From Ornithinimicrobium sp. CNJ-824 (GTDB taxonomy: Bacteria; Actinomycetota; Actinomycetes; Actinomycetales; Dermatophilaceae), in assembly GCF_001942405.1 (NCBI RefSeq), contig NZ_MKKA01000011.1, positions 248,001-312,000 on the forward strand: a stretch of 64,000 nt of DNA. The letters are read 5' to 3'. Below the pieces are notes generated by a model. The model was not told the origin of the DNA, made no database searches, and saw only the letters and a program-made list of their open reading frames with translations. Made by a program: the position numbers and the translations under genes. This document shows positions 39,905 to 51,812 of the stretch, piece after piece. Every line of letters starts with the position of its first letter. Position 1 is the stretch's first letter.

Positions 39905-40741
39905 CTACCGGGACCCGAGCGCGGTGTCGTAGAGCACCTTGGCAGACAGCCCGGTCCGCGCCGCCACCTCCCGGCACACGGTCTTGAGCCGCTCCCCGCC
40001 CTCGACCCTGGCCAGCACCTGGGCGACGGCCTCGTCCACCCCCACGGCCGTCGCCGCCGGGTCCGCGCCCGACACGACCACGGTGATCTCGCCGCGGACG
40101 CCCTCGGCCGCCCATCCCGCGAGCTCGGACAGCCCGCCCCGCCGCACCTCCTCGTACGTCTTCGTCAGCTCCCGGCACACGGCCGCGGGGCGCTCGGGCC
40201 CGAGCACCTCGGCCATCGTGGTCAACGTCGCCGCGAGCCGGTGCGGCGCCTCGAAGAAGACCATCGTGCGCGGCTCCTCGGCGAGGGCCTGCAGCGCCCG
40301 GGCCCGCTCCCCCGCCTTCCGCGGCAGGAACCCCTCGAAGCAGAACCGGTCGACGGGCAGCCCGGAGACGGCCAGCGACATGAGGACCGCCGAGGGGCCC
40401 GGCACGCAGGTGACCGGCAGGTCGGCCTCGACGCAGGCGGACACGAGCCGGTAGCCCGGGTCGGAGACCGAGGGCATGCCCGCGTCGGTCACCAGCACGA
40501 CGCGGGACCCGCCGGCGACCCGGGCCACGAGCTCGGGGGTCTTGGTCGCCTCGTTGTGCTCGTGGTAGCTGACCACCTGACCGCCGACCTCGATCCCGAG
40601 CCGCTCGGCCAGCCGGCGCAGGCGCCGGGTGTCCTCCGCCGCGACGACGTCGGCCCCCGCGAGCTCCTCCAGCAGGCGGGGGCTGGCGTCCCGGGCGTCG
40701 CCGATGGGGGTGGCGGCCAGGACCAGGGCGGCGGAGCTCAT
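39905..40741 (-). CDS. rsmI: 16S rRNA (cytidine1402-2'-O)-methyltransferase
   Basis: Methylates the ribose of C1402 in the 30S P site. The 278-residue protein has the tetrapyrrole-methylase-like fold: LVLAATPIGDARDASPRL, VAAEDTRRLRRL, VTDAGMPSVSDPGYRLV, VTCVPGPSAVLMSLAVSGLP, and FEGFLPRK, with a C-terminal helix-rich domain (ERLKTVCREVAARTGLSAK). It is intact and follows the sdh operon on the same strand after a 39-base gap. Confidence 0.95.
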   Translation of the reverse strand: MSSAALVLAATPIGDARDASPRLLEELAGADVVAAEDTRRLRRLAERLGIEVGGQVVSYHEHNEATKTPELVARVAGGSRVVLVTDAGMPSVSDPGYRLVSACVEADLPVTCVPGPSAVLMSLAVSGLPVDRFCFEGFLPRKAGERARALQALAEEPRTMVFFEAPHRLAATLTTMAEVLGPERPAAVCRELTKTYEEVRRGGLSELAGWAAEGVRGEITVVVSGADPAATAVGVDEAVAQVLARVEGGERLKTVCREVAARTGLSAKVLYDTALGSR

Positions 40742-40780
40742 ACCTGGAGGGTATGCCGTGCCGCCGCCGGTCCGTGCGCG

Positions 40781-41517
40781 TCAGCGGCCGTAGCCGGCGT
40801 GCCGCAGGTCGGCGTTCATCTGCGAGATCACGTTGAGCGGGATGCCCTTGGGGCAGGCCCGCGTGCACTCGCCGAGGTTGGTGCAGCCGCCCAAGCCCTC
40901 GGCGTCGTGCTGCGCGGTCATCGAGACCACCCGGGCGTCCCGCTCCGGCTGGCCCTGGGGCAGCTCGCCGAGGTGGGTGATCTTGGCGCCCATGAACAAC
41001 GAGGCCGAGCCGTTGGGGCAGGCGGCGACGCAGGCGCCGCAGCCGATGCACTCGGCGGCCATGAACGCCCGGTCGGCGTGCTCCTTGGGCACCGGGGTCG
41101 CGTGCGCGTCCGGGGCCGACCCGGTGTTGGCCGAGATGAAGCCGCCCGCCTGGATGATCCGGTCGAAGGCCGACCGGTCGACGACGAGGTCCTTGAGCAC
41201 CGGGAAGGGGTCGGCCCGCCAGGGCTCGACGACGATCTCGTCGCCGTCCTTGAAGGAGCGCATGTGCAGCTGGCAGGTCGTGGTCCGCTCAGGTCCGTGC
41301 GCCTCGCCGTTGATGACGACGCCGCACTGGCCGCAGATGCCCTCGCGGCAGTCGGAGTCGAAGGCCACCGGCTCCTCGCCCTTGGCGATGAGCTGCTCGT
41401 TGAGCAGGTCGAGCATCTCCAGGAACGAGCTGTCCTCCGAGACCCCGTCGATGTCGTAGCGGACCATCTGGCCCTTGGCCTGCGGGCGGTCCTGCCGCCA
41501 GATCTTCAGGGCGAGCC

Positions 41518-41521
<4 letters not shown>
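40781..41521 (-). CDS. sdhB: Succinate dehydrogenase iron-sulfur subunit
   Basis: A 246-residue subunit that carries electrons from the flavin to quinone. The N-terminal ferredoxin domain binds [2Fe-2S] with [10 protein letters not shown] plus the Cys of TTTCQL. The C-terminal domain binds [4Fe-4S] and [3Fe-4S] clusters with [16 protein letters not shown] and [16 protein letters not shown]. The GTG start overlaps the sdhA stop (GTGA). The sequence style ([11 protein letters not shown]) fits the three-subunit type-B complex of Actinobacteria. Confidence 0.96.
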
Positions 41522-43487
<1,966 letters not shown>

Positions 43488-43500
43488 AGGTCAGCAGTCC

Positions 43501-44200
43501 TCAGTCGAGAAGCCCGAACAGGATGGCGAACGGCGGGATCATGAAGCCCACCACGATGATGGTGGTCACCAGGATGGAGGCGAACCGGATCTGCTCTGCG
43601 CGCTTGAGCGAGGAGTTCAGCCCCATCGTCATGGCCGCCCCCCCAGAAGCCGTGCAGCAGGTGCAGGCCCAGGAAGATCATCGCCGCCAGGTAGATCAGC
43701 ACGCCCCACCAGTGGCTGAAGGTGTCCAGCACGCGCGCGGCCGGGGAGGCGTGCGCCTCGCCGATGGTGACGGTCTGGGTGGTGAAGTGCAGCACGTGGA
43801 AGATGATGAAGGTCAGGATGGCCAGCCCGCCCCACCTCATCGCCTTGGCGTAGAAGTTGCCGTAGCCGCGGCGGGTCATGACGTAGCGCTGGCTGCGGGC
43901 CGCGTTGGCCCGGCGCCACATCGTCGCCGCGGCCCACACGTGCAGCACGAGCGAGGCCAGCAGGGCGACCCGGATGATCCACAGCAGGCCCTTCTCGGGG
44001 AGCATCGGCTCGCCGAAGGTCCGGATGTGGTGGGCGTACTCGTCGAACGCCTCCGGCCCCACGAGGATCATGAGGTTGCCGTACATGTGGATCAGCAGGT
44101 AGGCGATGCCCACGAGGCCGGTCACGGCCATGACGGTCTTCAGCAGGATGCTGGGAGGCCCGGTCCGGGCCTCGCGCGCGGGAGCAGTTGTTGTGGCCAC
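43501..44200 (-). CDS. sdhC: Succinate dehydrogenase cytochrome b subunit, single-anchor type B (frameshifted)
   Basis: A 232-residue membrane anchor with five hydrophobic helices and several His placed for two b hemes (LLIHMYGN, LVLHVWAAATM, FHVLHFTTQ, LGLHLLHGFWG). It anchors SdhAB and passes electrons to menaquinone. Seven C at 43638-43644 shift the frame; six restores GFWGAAMTMGLNSSLKRA and a hydrophobic end (IPPFAILFGLLD). The GTG start has no ribosome site and TAGCCT ends 6 bases before it, so the operon is probably transcribed leaderless from here. Confidence 0.9.
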
Positions 44201-44266
44201 GGGGGCAGGCTACTACCCCCGTCCGTGGGGCCGGTCGCGGACCCGCCCTGCACCTACGATGCCGGT

Positions 44267-45869
44267 ATGGAGTCGTTGCGGGCCAGGTTGCTCGGGCCCG
44301 CCCCTCCCCGACGGGGGAGGCAGGACCGGTGGGCCTGGGTGGGGATCCTCCTGGCGACCCTGGTCGGCGGCGTCCTGCGCTTCGTCCGGCTCGACCAGCC
44401 CGCACGCCTGGTCTTCGACGAGACCTACTACGTCAAGCAGGCGTGGTCGCTGGTCCGGTACGGCCACGAGCGCGAGGTCAGGGAGGGCCTGGAGGAGCCG
44501 GACGTGCTCTGGAACGCCGGCGACCCGGACGCTTCGGGGCGCTGCCCGACCTCGTGGTCCACCCTCCGGCCGGCAAGTGGATGATCGCCCTGGGCCAGCT
44601 GCTGACCGGCCCGGAGGACCCGGCCGGCTGGCGGCTGGCCTCGGCCGTGGTCGGCACGCTGTCCATCCTGGTCCTGGGGCGGGTGGCCTGGCACCTGTGG
44701 CACAACGCCCTGCTGTCGGTGGCCGCGGCCGCGCTGCTCGCGGTGGACGGGCACCACTTCGTCCAGTCCCGGATCGGGCTGCTCGACGTCTTCCTCATGT
44801 GGTGGGTCCTGCTCGCCTTCCTCCTGCTGCTCCTGGACCGGGAGCAGGCGCGGTCCCGGCTCGCGCGCCGATGGCCGCGGTGGGAGGCCCGGACCCGGGC
44901 CGAGCCGGTGCCCCGGTCGCCGTGGCGGCGCTGGGCCCGGTGGTGGGGACCCTCCCTCGGCATGCGCTGGTGGCGGGTCGCGGCCGGGGTCAGCCTGGGG
45001 CTGGCCGTCGGCACGAAGTGGTCCGGCCTGTTCTTCCTCGCCGTGTTCGGGCTGATGACCGTGTGGTGGGACCTCGGTGCCCGGCGCGCCGCCGGCGCAC
45101 CCGGGTGGGCGACCGGGACCGTGGTGCGCGACGGCATACCGGCCTTCCTGTCGATGGTGCCGGTCGCCCTGGTCACCTACGTGGCCACCTGGGCCGGCTG
45201 GTTCGCCACCGAGGGTGGCTGGAAGCGGGGGTGGGCGGCGCAGAACCCGGTCGCCGACGGGAGCCCGGCCGCCCTCGTCCCGGACGCCTGCGGTCCCTGT
45301 GGGCCTACCACGTGGAGATGATGACCTTCCACGTCGGCCTGCAGAACGAGCACAAGTGGAGCTCCAACCCGTGGGGGTGGACGGTCCAGTGGCGCCCGAC
45401 GCTCTTCTACGCCGAGTGGCCCACCCGGGGGGAGATGGGCTGCGAGGCGGCCGACTGCGTCAGCTACGTCGCGTCCCTGGGCAACGTCCTGGTCTGGTGG
45501 GGGGCGAGCGCCGGTCTGCTCGTGGTGGCCTTCCTGTGGCTGCTGGGACGGGACTGGCGGGCCGGGGCGGCCCTGTCCGGGGTCGTGGCCGGCTGGCTGC
45601 CCTGGTTCCTCTACCAGACGCGCACGATCTACAGCTTCTACGCGGTGGCGTTCGTGCCGTGGCTGGTGCTCGTGGTCGTCGCCTGCCTGGCGCTCGTCCT
45701 GGGCCCCGCGGACGCGCCGGCCCGGCGGCGCCGGTGGGGGGCGGCGGTCGTCGTCGGCTACGTCGTCCTCGCCGCGGCCTGGTTCGCCTGGTACTACCCG
45801 GTGCACGCGGCGGTCGTGCTGCCGCGCGAGCAGTGGGACTGGCGGATGTTCTTCGACTTCTGGAACTAG
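44267..45869 (+). CDS. pmt: Dolichyl-phosphate-mannose--protein O-mannosyltransferase (twice frameshifted)
   Basis: Transfers mannose from polyprenyl-phosphate-mannose to exported proteins at the membrane. It is a GT39 (GT-C) enzyme of 534 residues and about ten helices. The first loop holds the catalytic Asp-Glu pair in RLVFDETYYVKQAWSL; HPPAGKWMIALGQLL, VDGHHFVQSRIGLLD and GTKWSGLFFL are family blocks. Missing bases near 44532 (GDPDA to FGALPDLVVHPP) and 45288 (DA to LRSLWAYHVEMMTFH) must be restored. The ATG has TACGAT ending 6 bases before it and no ribosome site. It is divergent from sdhC. Confidence 0.92.
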
Positions 45870-45881
45870 GCGACGGCCGCC

Positions 45882-46259
45882 TCAGGCCTCCAGCCCCATC
45901 GCCTCGGCCATCTTCAGGTGGGGGGCGCCCTCCTGCGCCCGGCCCGCCCGCTGCAGGGTGCGCGCGAGCAGGAGGTGGGCGTAGGCGTCGGTCGGCCACC
46001 GCTCGAGCAGGCCGCGCAGGACCTCCTCGGCGCGGCCCAGGGCGGCGGAGTGGTAGTGCGCCCGGGCCAGCAGCAGGCGGATCTCGGCGTTGCCGGGGTT
46101 GTCCTCGACCAGCGGCGTCAGCAGCTCCACGGCCCGCGAGTAGGCCTTGGCCTCGAACAGGAAGGTGGCCCGGTCGTAGCGCGCGTGGTCGTCCAGGTCC
46201 TCGTCGGCGGGCAGCTCGACGGCGTCCACGCCGCGCAGCATCCGCTCCATGTCGTCCAT
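45882..46259 (-). CDS. Tetratricopeptide-repeat protein
   Basis: A 125-residue soluble protein with about three TPR units: ATFLFEAKAYSRAVELLTPL, AEIRLLLARAHYHSAALGRA and AYAHLLLARTLQRAGRAQEG. TPR units mediate protein contacts; the partner is unknown. It lies 8 bases after the large PH-domain gene on the same strand, so it may serve the same membrane complex. The MDDMERMLRGVDAVELP start is common in actinobacterial TPR proteins of this size. Confidence 0.88.
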   Translation of the reverse strand: MDDMERMLRGVDAVELPADEDLDDHARYDRATFLFEAKAYSRAVELLTPLVEDNPGNAEIRLLLARAHYHSAALGRAEEVLRGLLERWPTDAYAHLLLARTLQRAGRAQEGAPHLKMAEAMGLEA

Positions 46260-46267
46260 GGCAGGAA

Positions 46268-47836
46268 CTACGCCAGGACGTCCTCCAGCATTCCCGGGGT
46301 GGCCCTCCGCGCGAGCCGGACGGCGACCTCCAGGGGCACGTCGGGGACGACCACCTGCTCGGAGCCGGCGGCCGTGGTCGCGGTCAGGTGGCACAGACCC
46401 CGGCGTCGCTGGAAGAAGCTCTGGTGGACGACCCACCCGATGACCCCGGCCCGTTCGAGCACCTCGCGCGTGCGCACGACCGCGCCCGTCTGGACGACGA
46501 GGTGCCGCGGGGTCAACGCGTGGCCGAGGTTGCGCCACGAGGCCTCGGCGAGCAGCGCGCTGGCGGCGCCCACGCCCAGGAGCACCGCGACCGGCAGCCA
46601 GTCCGGCCACCCGGCGAACCACCAGCGGTCGACGCCCCAGGTCGGCACCGCGGTCAGGGTGGTCAACGCCAGGGTCGCCCACTGGCCGCGCACGTGGATC
46701 CGGCGGCGCGCCCGGGGGCCGTGGCCCACGAGGGCGGTCGTCAGCGGCCCGTTCTCCTCCAGCAGGTCGTGCCCGACCCGGGTGACCACGGTCCGGGGCG
46801 CGGGGGGCAGCACCCGGGTGGTGCCGCCGCTGCCGATGCCGGTCGCGATGGCGGTCAGCTCGGCGCCGCGGACGAAGCGCAGGAGGAAGGGCTCGCCCAT
46901 CCGCACCCCGCGCACCTTCTCCCGCTCGACCGTCTGGCTGTGCGTGGTGAGCAGGCCGCGCGTCACCCGCAGGTTGCCGCCCGGCTCCCGGACCACGCGC
47001 AGGTTCCACCAGGTCATCACGTAGCTCGCCGTCGAGAGCACCACCCAGCCGAGGACGACCCCCACGACGGCCGCGACGACGAGGACGGCGACCGCCTGGG
47101 CCAGCACCCACGCCCAGGCCTGCTGGGCCACGGCGACCTCGTCGACCGGGACGTCGTCGCCGAACTGGGCCAGGACGCCGGCCACGCCCGCGACCACGAC
47201 GAGGCTGGAGAGGCTGAACGGGGCGTAGCGCAGCCAGCCCCAGTCGATCCGGGCGAGCTCGGCACCGTCGGCGACCGGTGCACCCTGGTCGCCGTCCGCC
47301 CACTGCTGGGACGGGTATGCCGTGCCGGCCGCCGGGCGCGCGGCCACGCCCGAGCGGGAGAGCAGGAAGGTGCGCATGGCCGCGGCCTGGTCTCGGGCCA
47401 GCCCGTCGAGCTCGATCCGGCTGCTGTCGACGCCCGTGCCGACCTTGACCGTGGCCAGGCCGAGCACGCGGTGCACCGGGGTGGACTCGATGTCCACGCT
47501 GCGCACCCGGTCGAGCGGTGCCGTGAGCACGCGGCGGCTGAGCAGCCCGGTGCGCAGCTGCAGCTGGGCCTCGGTCACCCGGTAGCGGGTGATGAACCAG
47601 GAGACCGTGCCGGCGACCAGGGCGAGGGCGCCACCCACGACGGCGAGCCAGATCCACCAGGACCCGTCCTCGCCCCGGCCGATGAAGAAGGCGATGAGCA
47701 GCGGGACGAGCATCGACCCCAGGCCGCGCACCGGGTGCACCAGCAGCATCCGGGGGCTGAGCCGCTGCCACTCCGCGCCCGCGACCGCCGGCACCACCGG
47801 GTCGCCGGTCGGCGGCGGCAGGTCCGACAGGCTCAC
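46268..47836 (-). CDS. Bacterial PH-domain (YdbT-like) membrane protein
   Basis: A 522-residue protein with several membrane helices in pairs, each pair followed by a bacterial PH (bPH_2/DUF304) domain: RYRVTEAQLQLRTGLLSRRV..DRVRSVDIE, NLRVVREPGGNLRVTRGLLT..EREKVRGVRM, and ALTPRHLVVQTGAVVRTREV. This is the YdbT layout. The GTG start overlaps the stop of the smaller PH protein (GTGA), as ydbS and ydbT are paired in Bacillus, where the pair is linked to bacteriocin resistance. The role here is unknown. Confidence 0.88.
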   Translation of the reverse strand: MSLSDLPPPTGDPVVPAVAGAEWQRLSPRMLLVHPVRGLGSMLVPLLIAFFIGRGEDGSWWIWLAVVGGALALVAGTVSWFITRYRVTEAQLQLRTGLLSRRVLTAPLDRVRSVDIESTPVHRVLGLATVKVGTGVDSSRIELDGLARDQAAAMRTFLLSRSGVAARPAAGTAYPSQQWADGDQGAPVADGAELARIDWGWLRYAPFSLSSLVVVAGVAGVLAQFGDDVPVDEVAVAQQAWAWVLAQAVAVLVVAAVVGVVLGWVVLSTASYVMTWWNLRVVREPGGNLRVTRGLLTTHSQTVEREKVRGVRMGEPFLLRFVRGAELTAIATGIGSGGTTRVLPPAPRTVVTRVGHDLLEENGPLTTALVGHGPRARRRIHVRGQWATLALTTLTAVPTWGVDRWWFAGWPDWLPVAVLLGVGAASALLAEASWRNLGHALTPRHLVVQTGAVVRTREVLERAGVIGWVVHQSFFQRRRGLCHLTATTAAGSEQVVVPDVPLEVAVRLARRATPGMLEDVLA

Positions 47837-48348
47837 GTCGCGTCGCCCCGCGTCTGCCCGGTGATCCGGGCCAGGTCGGCGGTCACCCGGTCGGCGACGT
47901 CGCTGTCGAGGCAGGGCAGGGTGATGGGGCCGGCCGCGGAGGCCGTCGTCACCGTGACGTTGGCCAGCCCGTACAGCCGCATGATCGCGCCCCGGTGGGT
48001 GTCGACGGTCTGCACCCGGGACAGGGGCGCGATCCGCTGGTCGCGGGAGAGCCACCCGGTCTGGGCGAAGACCTTGTCCCCGGTGACCTCCCACCTGGTC
48101 CGGCGGTAGCGGACGATCGGCTCCAGGGTCACGTCGGCCAGGTTGGCGACCATGACGAGCACGAACAGCGGACCCAGCCAGCGGCCCCAGGAGTCGGGCA
48201 GGAAGGAGTAGATCGTGAAGAGGACCACCCAGGTGAGGACCCCGCCGACGAGCCCGTTGACCACCCAGTAGCGCACCGCCCGCGGACTGACCCGGTGCGC
48301 CGGCTCGCGCAGGGCGGTCGGCCCGCCGGACCGCTCCCCCGTGCCCAT
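47833..48348 (-). CDS. Bacterial PH-domain (YdbS-like) membrane protein
   Basis: A 171-residue protein with two membrane helices (YWVVNGLVGGVLTWVVLF and WLGPLFVLVMVANLADV) followed by one bPH_2 domain: RYRRTRWEVTGDKVFAQTGW, APLSRVQTVDTHRGAIMRLY, LANVTVTTASAAGPITLPCL. It is the short partner of the YdbT-like protein and probably forms a complex with it. Start ATG 48348 has AGGAGAGGGAGC upstream. Confidence 0.88.
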   Translation of the reverse strand: MGTGERSGGPTALREPAHRVSPRAVRYWVVNGLVGGVLTWVVLFTIYSFLPDSWGRWLGPLFVLVMVANLADVTLEPIVRYRRTRWEVTGDKVFAQTGWLSRDQRIAPLSRVQTVDTHRGAIMRLYGLANVTVTTASAAGPITLPCLDSDVADRVTADLARITGQTRGDAT

Positions 48349-48374
48349 GTGCTCCCTCTCCTGGCCCGCCCCGG

Positions 48375-49379
48375 TCACGTCAGGGTGGCGACCATGAGCG
48401 CCTTGATCGTGTGCAGCCGGTTCTCCGCCTGGTCGAACACGATGCTCGCGGAGGACTCGAAGACCTCGTCGGTGACCTCCAGGCCGCCGGCGAGCTCGGG
48501 ATGACGCCCCATCAGCTCGCGGCCCACGTCGGTGTCCGTGTCGTGGAAGGCCGGCAGGCAGTGCATGAACCGGGCCCGGGGGTTGTCCGTGGCCGCCATG
48601 AGGTCGGCGTTGACCTGGTAGGGCAGCAGGCGCTCGATCCGCTCCCCCCAGGCCTCGACCGGCTCGCCCATCGACACCCACACGTCGGTGTGCACGAAGT
48701 CGACGCCACGGACCGCCTCGACCGGGTCGTCGGTGATCGTGACGCGGGCGCCGGTCTCCTCGGCGATCCCCCGGCACAGCTCCACGACGGGACCGGCCGG
48801 CTGGAGACCGTCGGGCGCACCGATGCGCACGTCCATGCCCAGCTTGGCCCCGAGGAGCAGCAGGCTGTGGCCCATGTTGTTGCGGGCGTCGCCCAGGTAG
48901 GCGAAGGCGGTCTCGTGCCGGTGCTTGTGGGTGTGCTCGGTCATCGTCAGCGCGTCGGCGAGCATCTGGGTCGGGTGCCACTCGTCGGTCAGCCCGTTGT
49001 AGACCGGGACCCCGGCGTGGTCGGCCAGCTCCTGCACCTTGGCCTGGCTGGAGCCGCGGTACTGGATGGCGTCGAACATCCGGCCCAGCACCCGGGCGGT
49101 GTCCTTGATCGACTCCTTGTGGCCGATCTGGGTGCTGCGCGGGTCCAGGTAGGTCGTGGACGCCCCCTGGTCGGCGGCCGCGACCTCGAACGCGCACCGC
49201 GTGCGGGTGGAGGTCTTCTCGAAGACCAGGGCCACCGAGCGTCCCCCGAGCAGCGGACGCTCCTGGCCCGAGGTCTTGGCCCGCTTGAGGTCGTGCGCCA
49301 GGTCGACGAGGTGCTTGATCTCGGCCGGGCTCTCCTCCACCAGCGACAGGAGGCTGCGTCCCCGCAGGTTGACCGCCAT
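48375..49379 (-). CDS. argF: Ornithine carbamoyltransferase, long (ArcB/E. coli-like) type
   Basis: Interconverts ornithine plus carbamoyl phosphate and citrulline. The 334-residue protein has the carbamoyl-phosphate loop [34 protein letters not shown] block, [12 protein letters not shown], and ornithine loop [10 protein letters not shown]. The length and IQYRG segment match the long type used for catabolic ArcB or enteric ArgF rather than the short actinobacterial ArgF. ATG 49379 is preferred over 49385 because AGGAG lies six bases before it. No other arg or arc gene is nearby, so direction is unclear. Confidence 0.93.
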   Translation of the reverse strand: MAVNLRGRSLLSLVEESPAEIKHLVDLAHDLKRAKTSGQERPLLGGRSVALVFEKTSTRTRCAFEVAAADQGASTTYLDPRSTQIGHKESIKDTARVLGRMFDAIQYRGSSQAKVQELADHAGVPVYNGLTDEWHPTQMLADALTMTEHTHKHRHETAFAYLGDARNNMGHSLLLLGAKLGMDVRIGAPDGLQPAGPVVELCRGIAEETGARVTITDDPVEAVRGVDFVHTDVWVSMGEPVEAWGERIERLLPYQVNADLMAATDNPRARFMHCLPAFHDTDTDVGRELMGRHPELAGGLEVTDEVFESSASIVFDQAENRLHTIKALMVATLT

Positions 49380-49484
49380 GTGCATCTCCTCGCTCGGGCC
49401 GGGTGGGGTGGCCGGCGGGCCGGGTCCGCCGGAGAGCCGAGCCTACCCCGCGCCGCCGGCGCCGGGTCGACCCCCGCACGACGA

Positions 49485-49519
49485 AGGGCCCGGCCCCTCG
49501 GGCGGAGGGACCGGACCCT
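49485..49519 (-). terminator. Hairpin terminator downstream of tRNA-Ala
   Basis: Arms 49485-49499 and 49505-49519 form a 15-bp stem with two mismatches around a 5-base loop. It lies 6 bases beyond the 3' end of the minus-strand tRNA-Ala and upstream of the argF start, so it should end the tRNA transcript. No T tract. Confidence 0.65.
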
Positions 49520-49525
49520 GTCCGG

Positions 49526-49598
49526 TGGAGCTGAGGGGATTCGAACCCCTGGCCTTCTCATTGCGAACGAGACGCGCTACCAACTGCGCCACAGCCCC
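49526..49598 (-). tRNA. tRNA-Ala (CGC anticodon)
   Basis: A 73-nt cloverleaf: acceptor GGGGCTG paired with CAGCTCC including the G3-U70 wobble that defines alanine, D-arm GCGCAGTTGGTAGCGC, anticodon arm TCTCG-TTCGCAA-TGAGA with anticodon CGC (codon GCG), T-arm AGGGG-TTCGAAT-CCCCT and discriminator A. CCA is not encoded. All features are standard. Confidence 0.95.
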
Positions 49599-49660
49599 GT
49601 GTGCGGGTCCATACTCTAGCACCGCCGGAAGCGGGCACCCAACCCGCGGCCAGGGGCGGC

Positions 49661-50641
49661 TCAGCCCACGCGGTCGACGTGCGGCAGCTCCTCGAACTCC
49701 TCCTCCAGGGCCATGACGGTGCCGTCGGCGGGCAGCGCCGACTCCCCCGCCGTCCCCGTCCGCGAGGACTTCGCCTTGAGCGCGTAGGTGGGCGGCGGGA
49801 CAGGCACGGGGTCCCAGGTGCCGGCGTCGGCACCGTCCCGCGGGGTGGCCCCGCGTCCGGTGGCGGCAGGCGCGTCGCCACGGGCCGGCGCCGGGCCGGC
49901 GTCGGCCTCGACGGCCGCCACGTCGTAGAGCTGCGGAGCCGGGCGGCGGTCGGCCGCGACGACGCTGCGCCGGGCCCCCGAACGGCGCGCCGCCGGCCGG
50001 GTCGTGACCGCCAGCGACTGCGCCGCCAGGACGTGCCCGGGGGCGCCGCGCCCGGGGGCACCGTGGTCGGGACGGCCCGGACGGTCCGGGCTCGTCGCCG
50101 GCCGCGCCGACTCCCGGGCCGGGCGACGACGGGCCGCGCGCTCCTGGGCGGCGGACCAGCGCACGACGCCGACGGTCAGGCCGAGGAAGGCGACCGCCGC
50201 CAGGGCGGACCACCGGGGCAGCGTGCCGACCATGGCCAGCCCGCTCGCGGCGACGAGGACGACGGAGGAGACCAGGAGGGCCGTCCCCCGGAGACGGTTG
50301 GCGAAGCGAGCGCGCCGCAGGCCCGGCGGCGGCGCCACGGCACGGGCGCCGTGGACCGCGGGCGCGACCCGTCCAGGGGCGTCGGTGCGCTTGACCACGA
50401 CCTCGGGGCGCGCGGGGCGCAGCGGGGAGGTGTCGTAGGCGCGGGGGGCCACCTCGACGGTCTCGGGACGCGGCAGGGCCCGCCTGCGCTCCAGCACCCG
50501 CATCGCCTCGGAGAACCGGTCGACCGACCGCGCGGTGGCCAGATGGTCGCGGCGACGGACCCAGTGCTGGACCAGGTAGACAGCCCACACCGCCAGGATG
50601 ACGACGAAGATCAGACTGCTCACGCTGGGCACGTGCGCCAC
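49661..50641 (-). CDS. GlpR/SepX-like divisome membrane protein
   Basis: A 326-residue protein with an N-terminal helix (SSLIFVVILAVWAVYLVQHW), a basic linker with RSVDRFSEAMRVLERR, two further membrane helices (about 115-155), and a long disordered, charged tail. This layout, and its place after moeA/glp-moaC-rimJ, match the actinobacterial membrane receptor GlpR of Corynebacterium and SepX of Streptomyces, which tie FtsZ and septal or polar growth to the membrane. GTG 50623 (VSSLIF) may be the true start; GTG 50641 is the first in frame. The assignment is by context and layout, not by a sequence motif. Confidence 0.75.
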   Translation of the reverse strand: MAHVPSVSSLIFVVILAVWAVYLVQHWVRRRDHLATARSVDRFSEAMRVLERRRALPRPETVEVAPRAYDTSPLRPARPEVVVKRTDAPGRVAPAVHGARAVAPPPGLRRARFANRLRGTALLVSSVVLVAASGLAMVGTLPRWSALAAVAFLGLTVGVVRWSAAQERAARRRPARESARPATSPDRPGRPDHGAPGRGAPGHVLAAQSLAVTTRPAARRSGARRSVVAADRRPAPQLYDVAAVEADAGPAPARGDAPAATGRGATPRDGADAGTWDPVPVPPPTYALKAKSSRTGTAGESALPADGTVMALEEEFEELPHVDRVG

Positions 50642-50668
50642 GCTAGGGGGCCGTCCCCGGACCGCGGG

Positions 50669-51336
50669 TCAGGCGGGCGGAGTGTCGCGCAAGTTTCTCG
50701 TGGTGCTCGCGGGACCGTGCTCCCGGCGCAGCATGCCGACCAGGCCGCCGTCGGCGTACCCGCCCGGCCCCAGGTCCTCGGCCACGACCGCGAAGCCCCG
50801 GTGGTCGGCCCATCGACCGTCGACGTGCATGAAGCCGCGGCGCAACCCCTCCTCGGGCAGCCGCAGACGGGCCGCGACCGCCAGGCTGGCCTCGTTCTCC
50901 GGCCGGATGGCCACCTCGACGCGGTGCAGGCCCACCGGGCCCAGGGCGTGGTCGAGCAGCAGGGCGACGGCCCAGGTGGCGTACCCGTGCCCGGTCGCGC
51001 GCTCGTCGAGCCAGTAGCCCGCCAGCCCGCTGGAGCGGGCACCCCCGAGGACGTCGAAGAGCTGCACCTGGCCGACGAGGCGGCCGTCCACGTCGACGAC
51101 GAAGGGCAGCAGCAGGCCGTCCCGGGCGGAGCGATCCAGCTGCGCCGCAGGCGGGAGAAGGTGGCGGGGGGGCCGGGGCGGCCCGGGACCGTCGACTCCC
51201 AGGGGGCCAGCCACCGGGCGTTGCGCGCCCGGACCTCCTCCCAGGCCCCCCGGTCGGACCTGGCGAGCGGGCGCAGGACCAGCGCCGCACCGCCGGGCAG
51301 GGCGGTGCGGAGGGAGACCGGCCACGACCAGGTCAC
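50669..51336 (-). CDS. GNAT N-acetyltransferase, RimJ-like (frameshifted)
   Basis: A 222-residue acetyltransferase of the RimJ/RimL type, which acetylates protein N-termini. It has [20 protein letters not shown] at the start, [33 protein letters not shown] (acetyl-CoA site) and [20 protein letters not shown]. One missing base near 51145 joins ATFSRLRR to [18 protein letters not shown]. The GTG start overlaps the moaC stop (GTGA). RimJ is a constant member of the glp-glpR locus in Actinobacteria. Confidence 0.9.
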
Positions 51337-51812
51337 CGTGGCCGGACCCAGTCCCCCGACCGGCCGCCGGACTTGGCGGTCACCCGGACGTCGGTGACGA
51401 CGGCCGCCCGGTCCACGGCCTTGATCATGTCGACGAGCGCCAGGGCGGCCACGCTGACGCAGGTCAGCGCCTCCATCTCCACGCCCGTCCGGTCCGCGGT
51501 GCGGACCGTCGCGGTGATCTCCACGCCGTCGTCGTCCACGGCGAGGTCGACCTCCACCCCATGGACGGCCACGGGGTGGCACAGCGGCACGAGGTCGGGG
51601 GTGCGCTTGGCCGCCTGGATCCCGGCGATCCGCGCCACCCCGAGGGCGTCCCCCTTGGGCACCGTGCCCGAGCGCAGGGCCTGGACGGCGGCCGGCGCCA
51701 GACGCACCCGCCCGGCGGCGCTCGCGGTGCGTGCGGTGACCGCCTTGCCGGTGACGTCGACCATGTGCGCCGTCCCGTCGGCGCGCAGGTGGGTCAGGCC
51801 GTCGGCGGTCAC
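51333..51812 (-). CDS. moaC: Cyclic pyranopterin monophosphate synthase
   Basis: Catalyses the second part of the first step of molybdenum-cofactor synthesis, making cPMP. The 159-residue protein has [45 protein letters not shown] and [20 protein letters not shown], including the catalytic Lys/Asp region. It is full length. GTG starts within the moeA stop (GTGA) and its stop overlaps rimJ. Confidence 0.95.
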   Translation of the reverse strand: MTADGLTHLRADGTAHMVDVTGKAVTARTASAAGRVRLAPAAVQALRSGTVPKGDALGVARIAGIQAAKRTPDLVPLCHPVAVHGVEVDLAVDDDGVEITATVRTADRTGVEMEALTCVSVAALALVDMIKAVDRAAVVTDVRVTAKSGGRSGDWVRPR

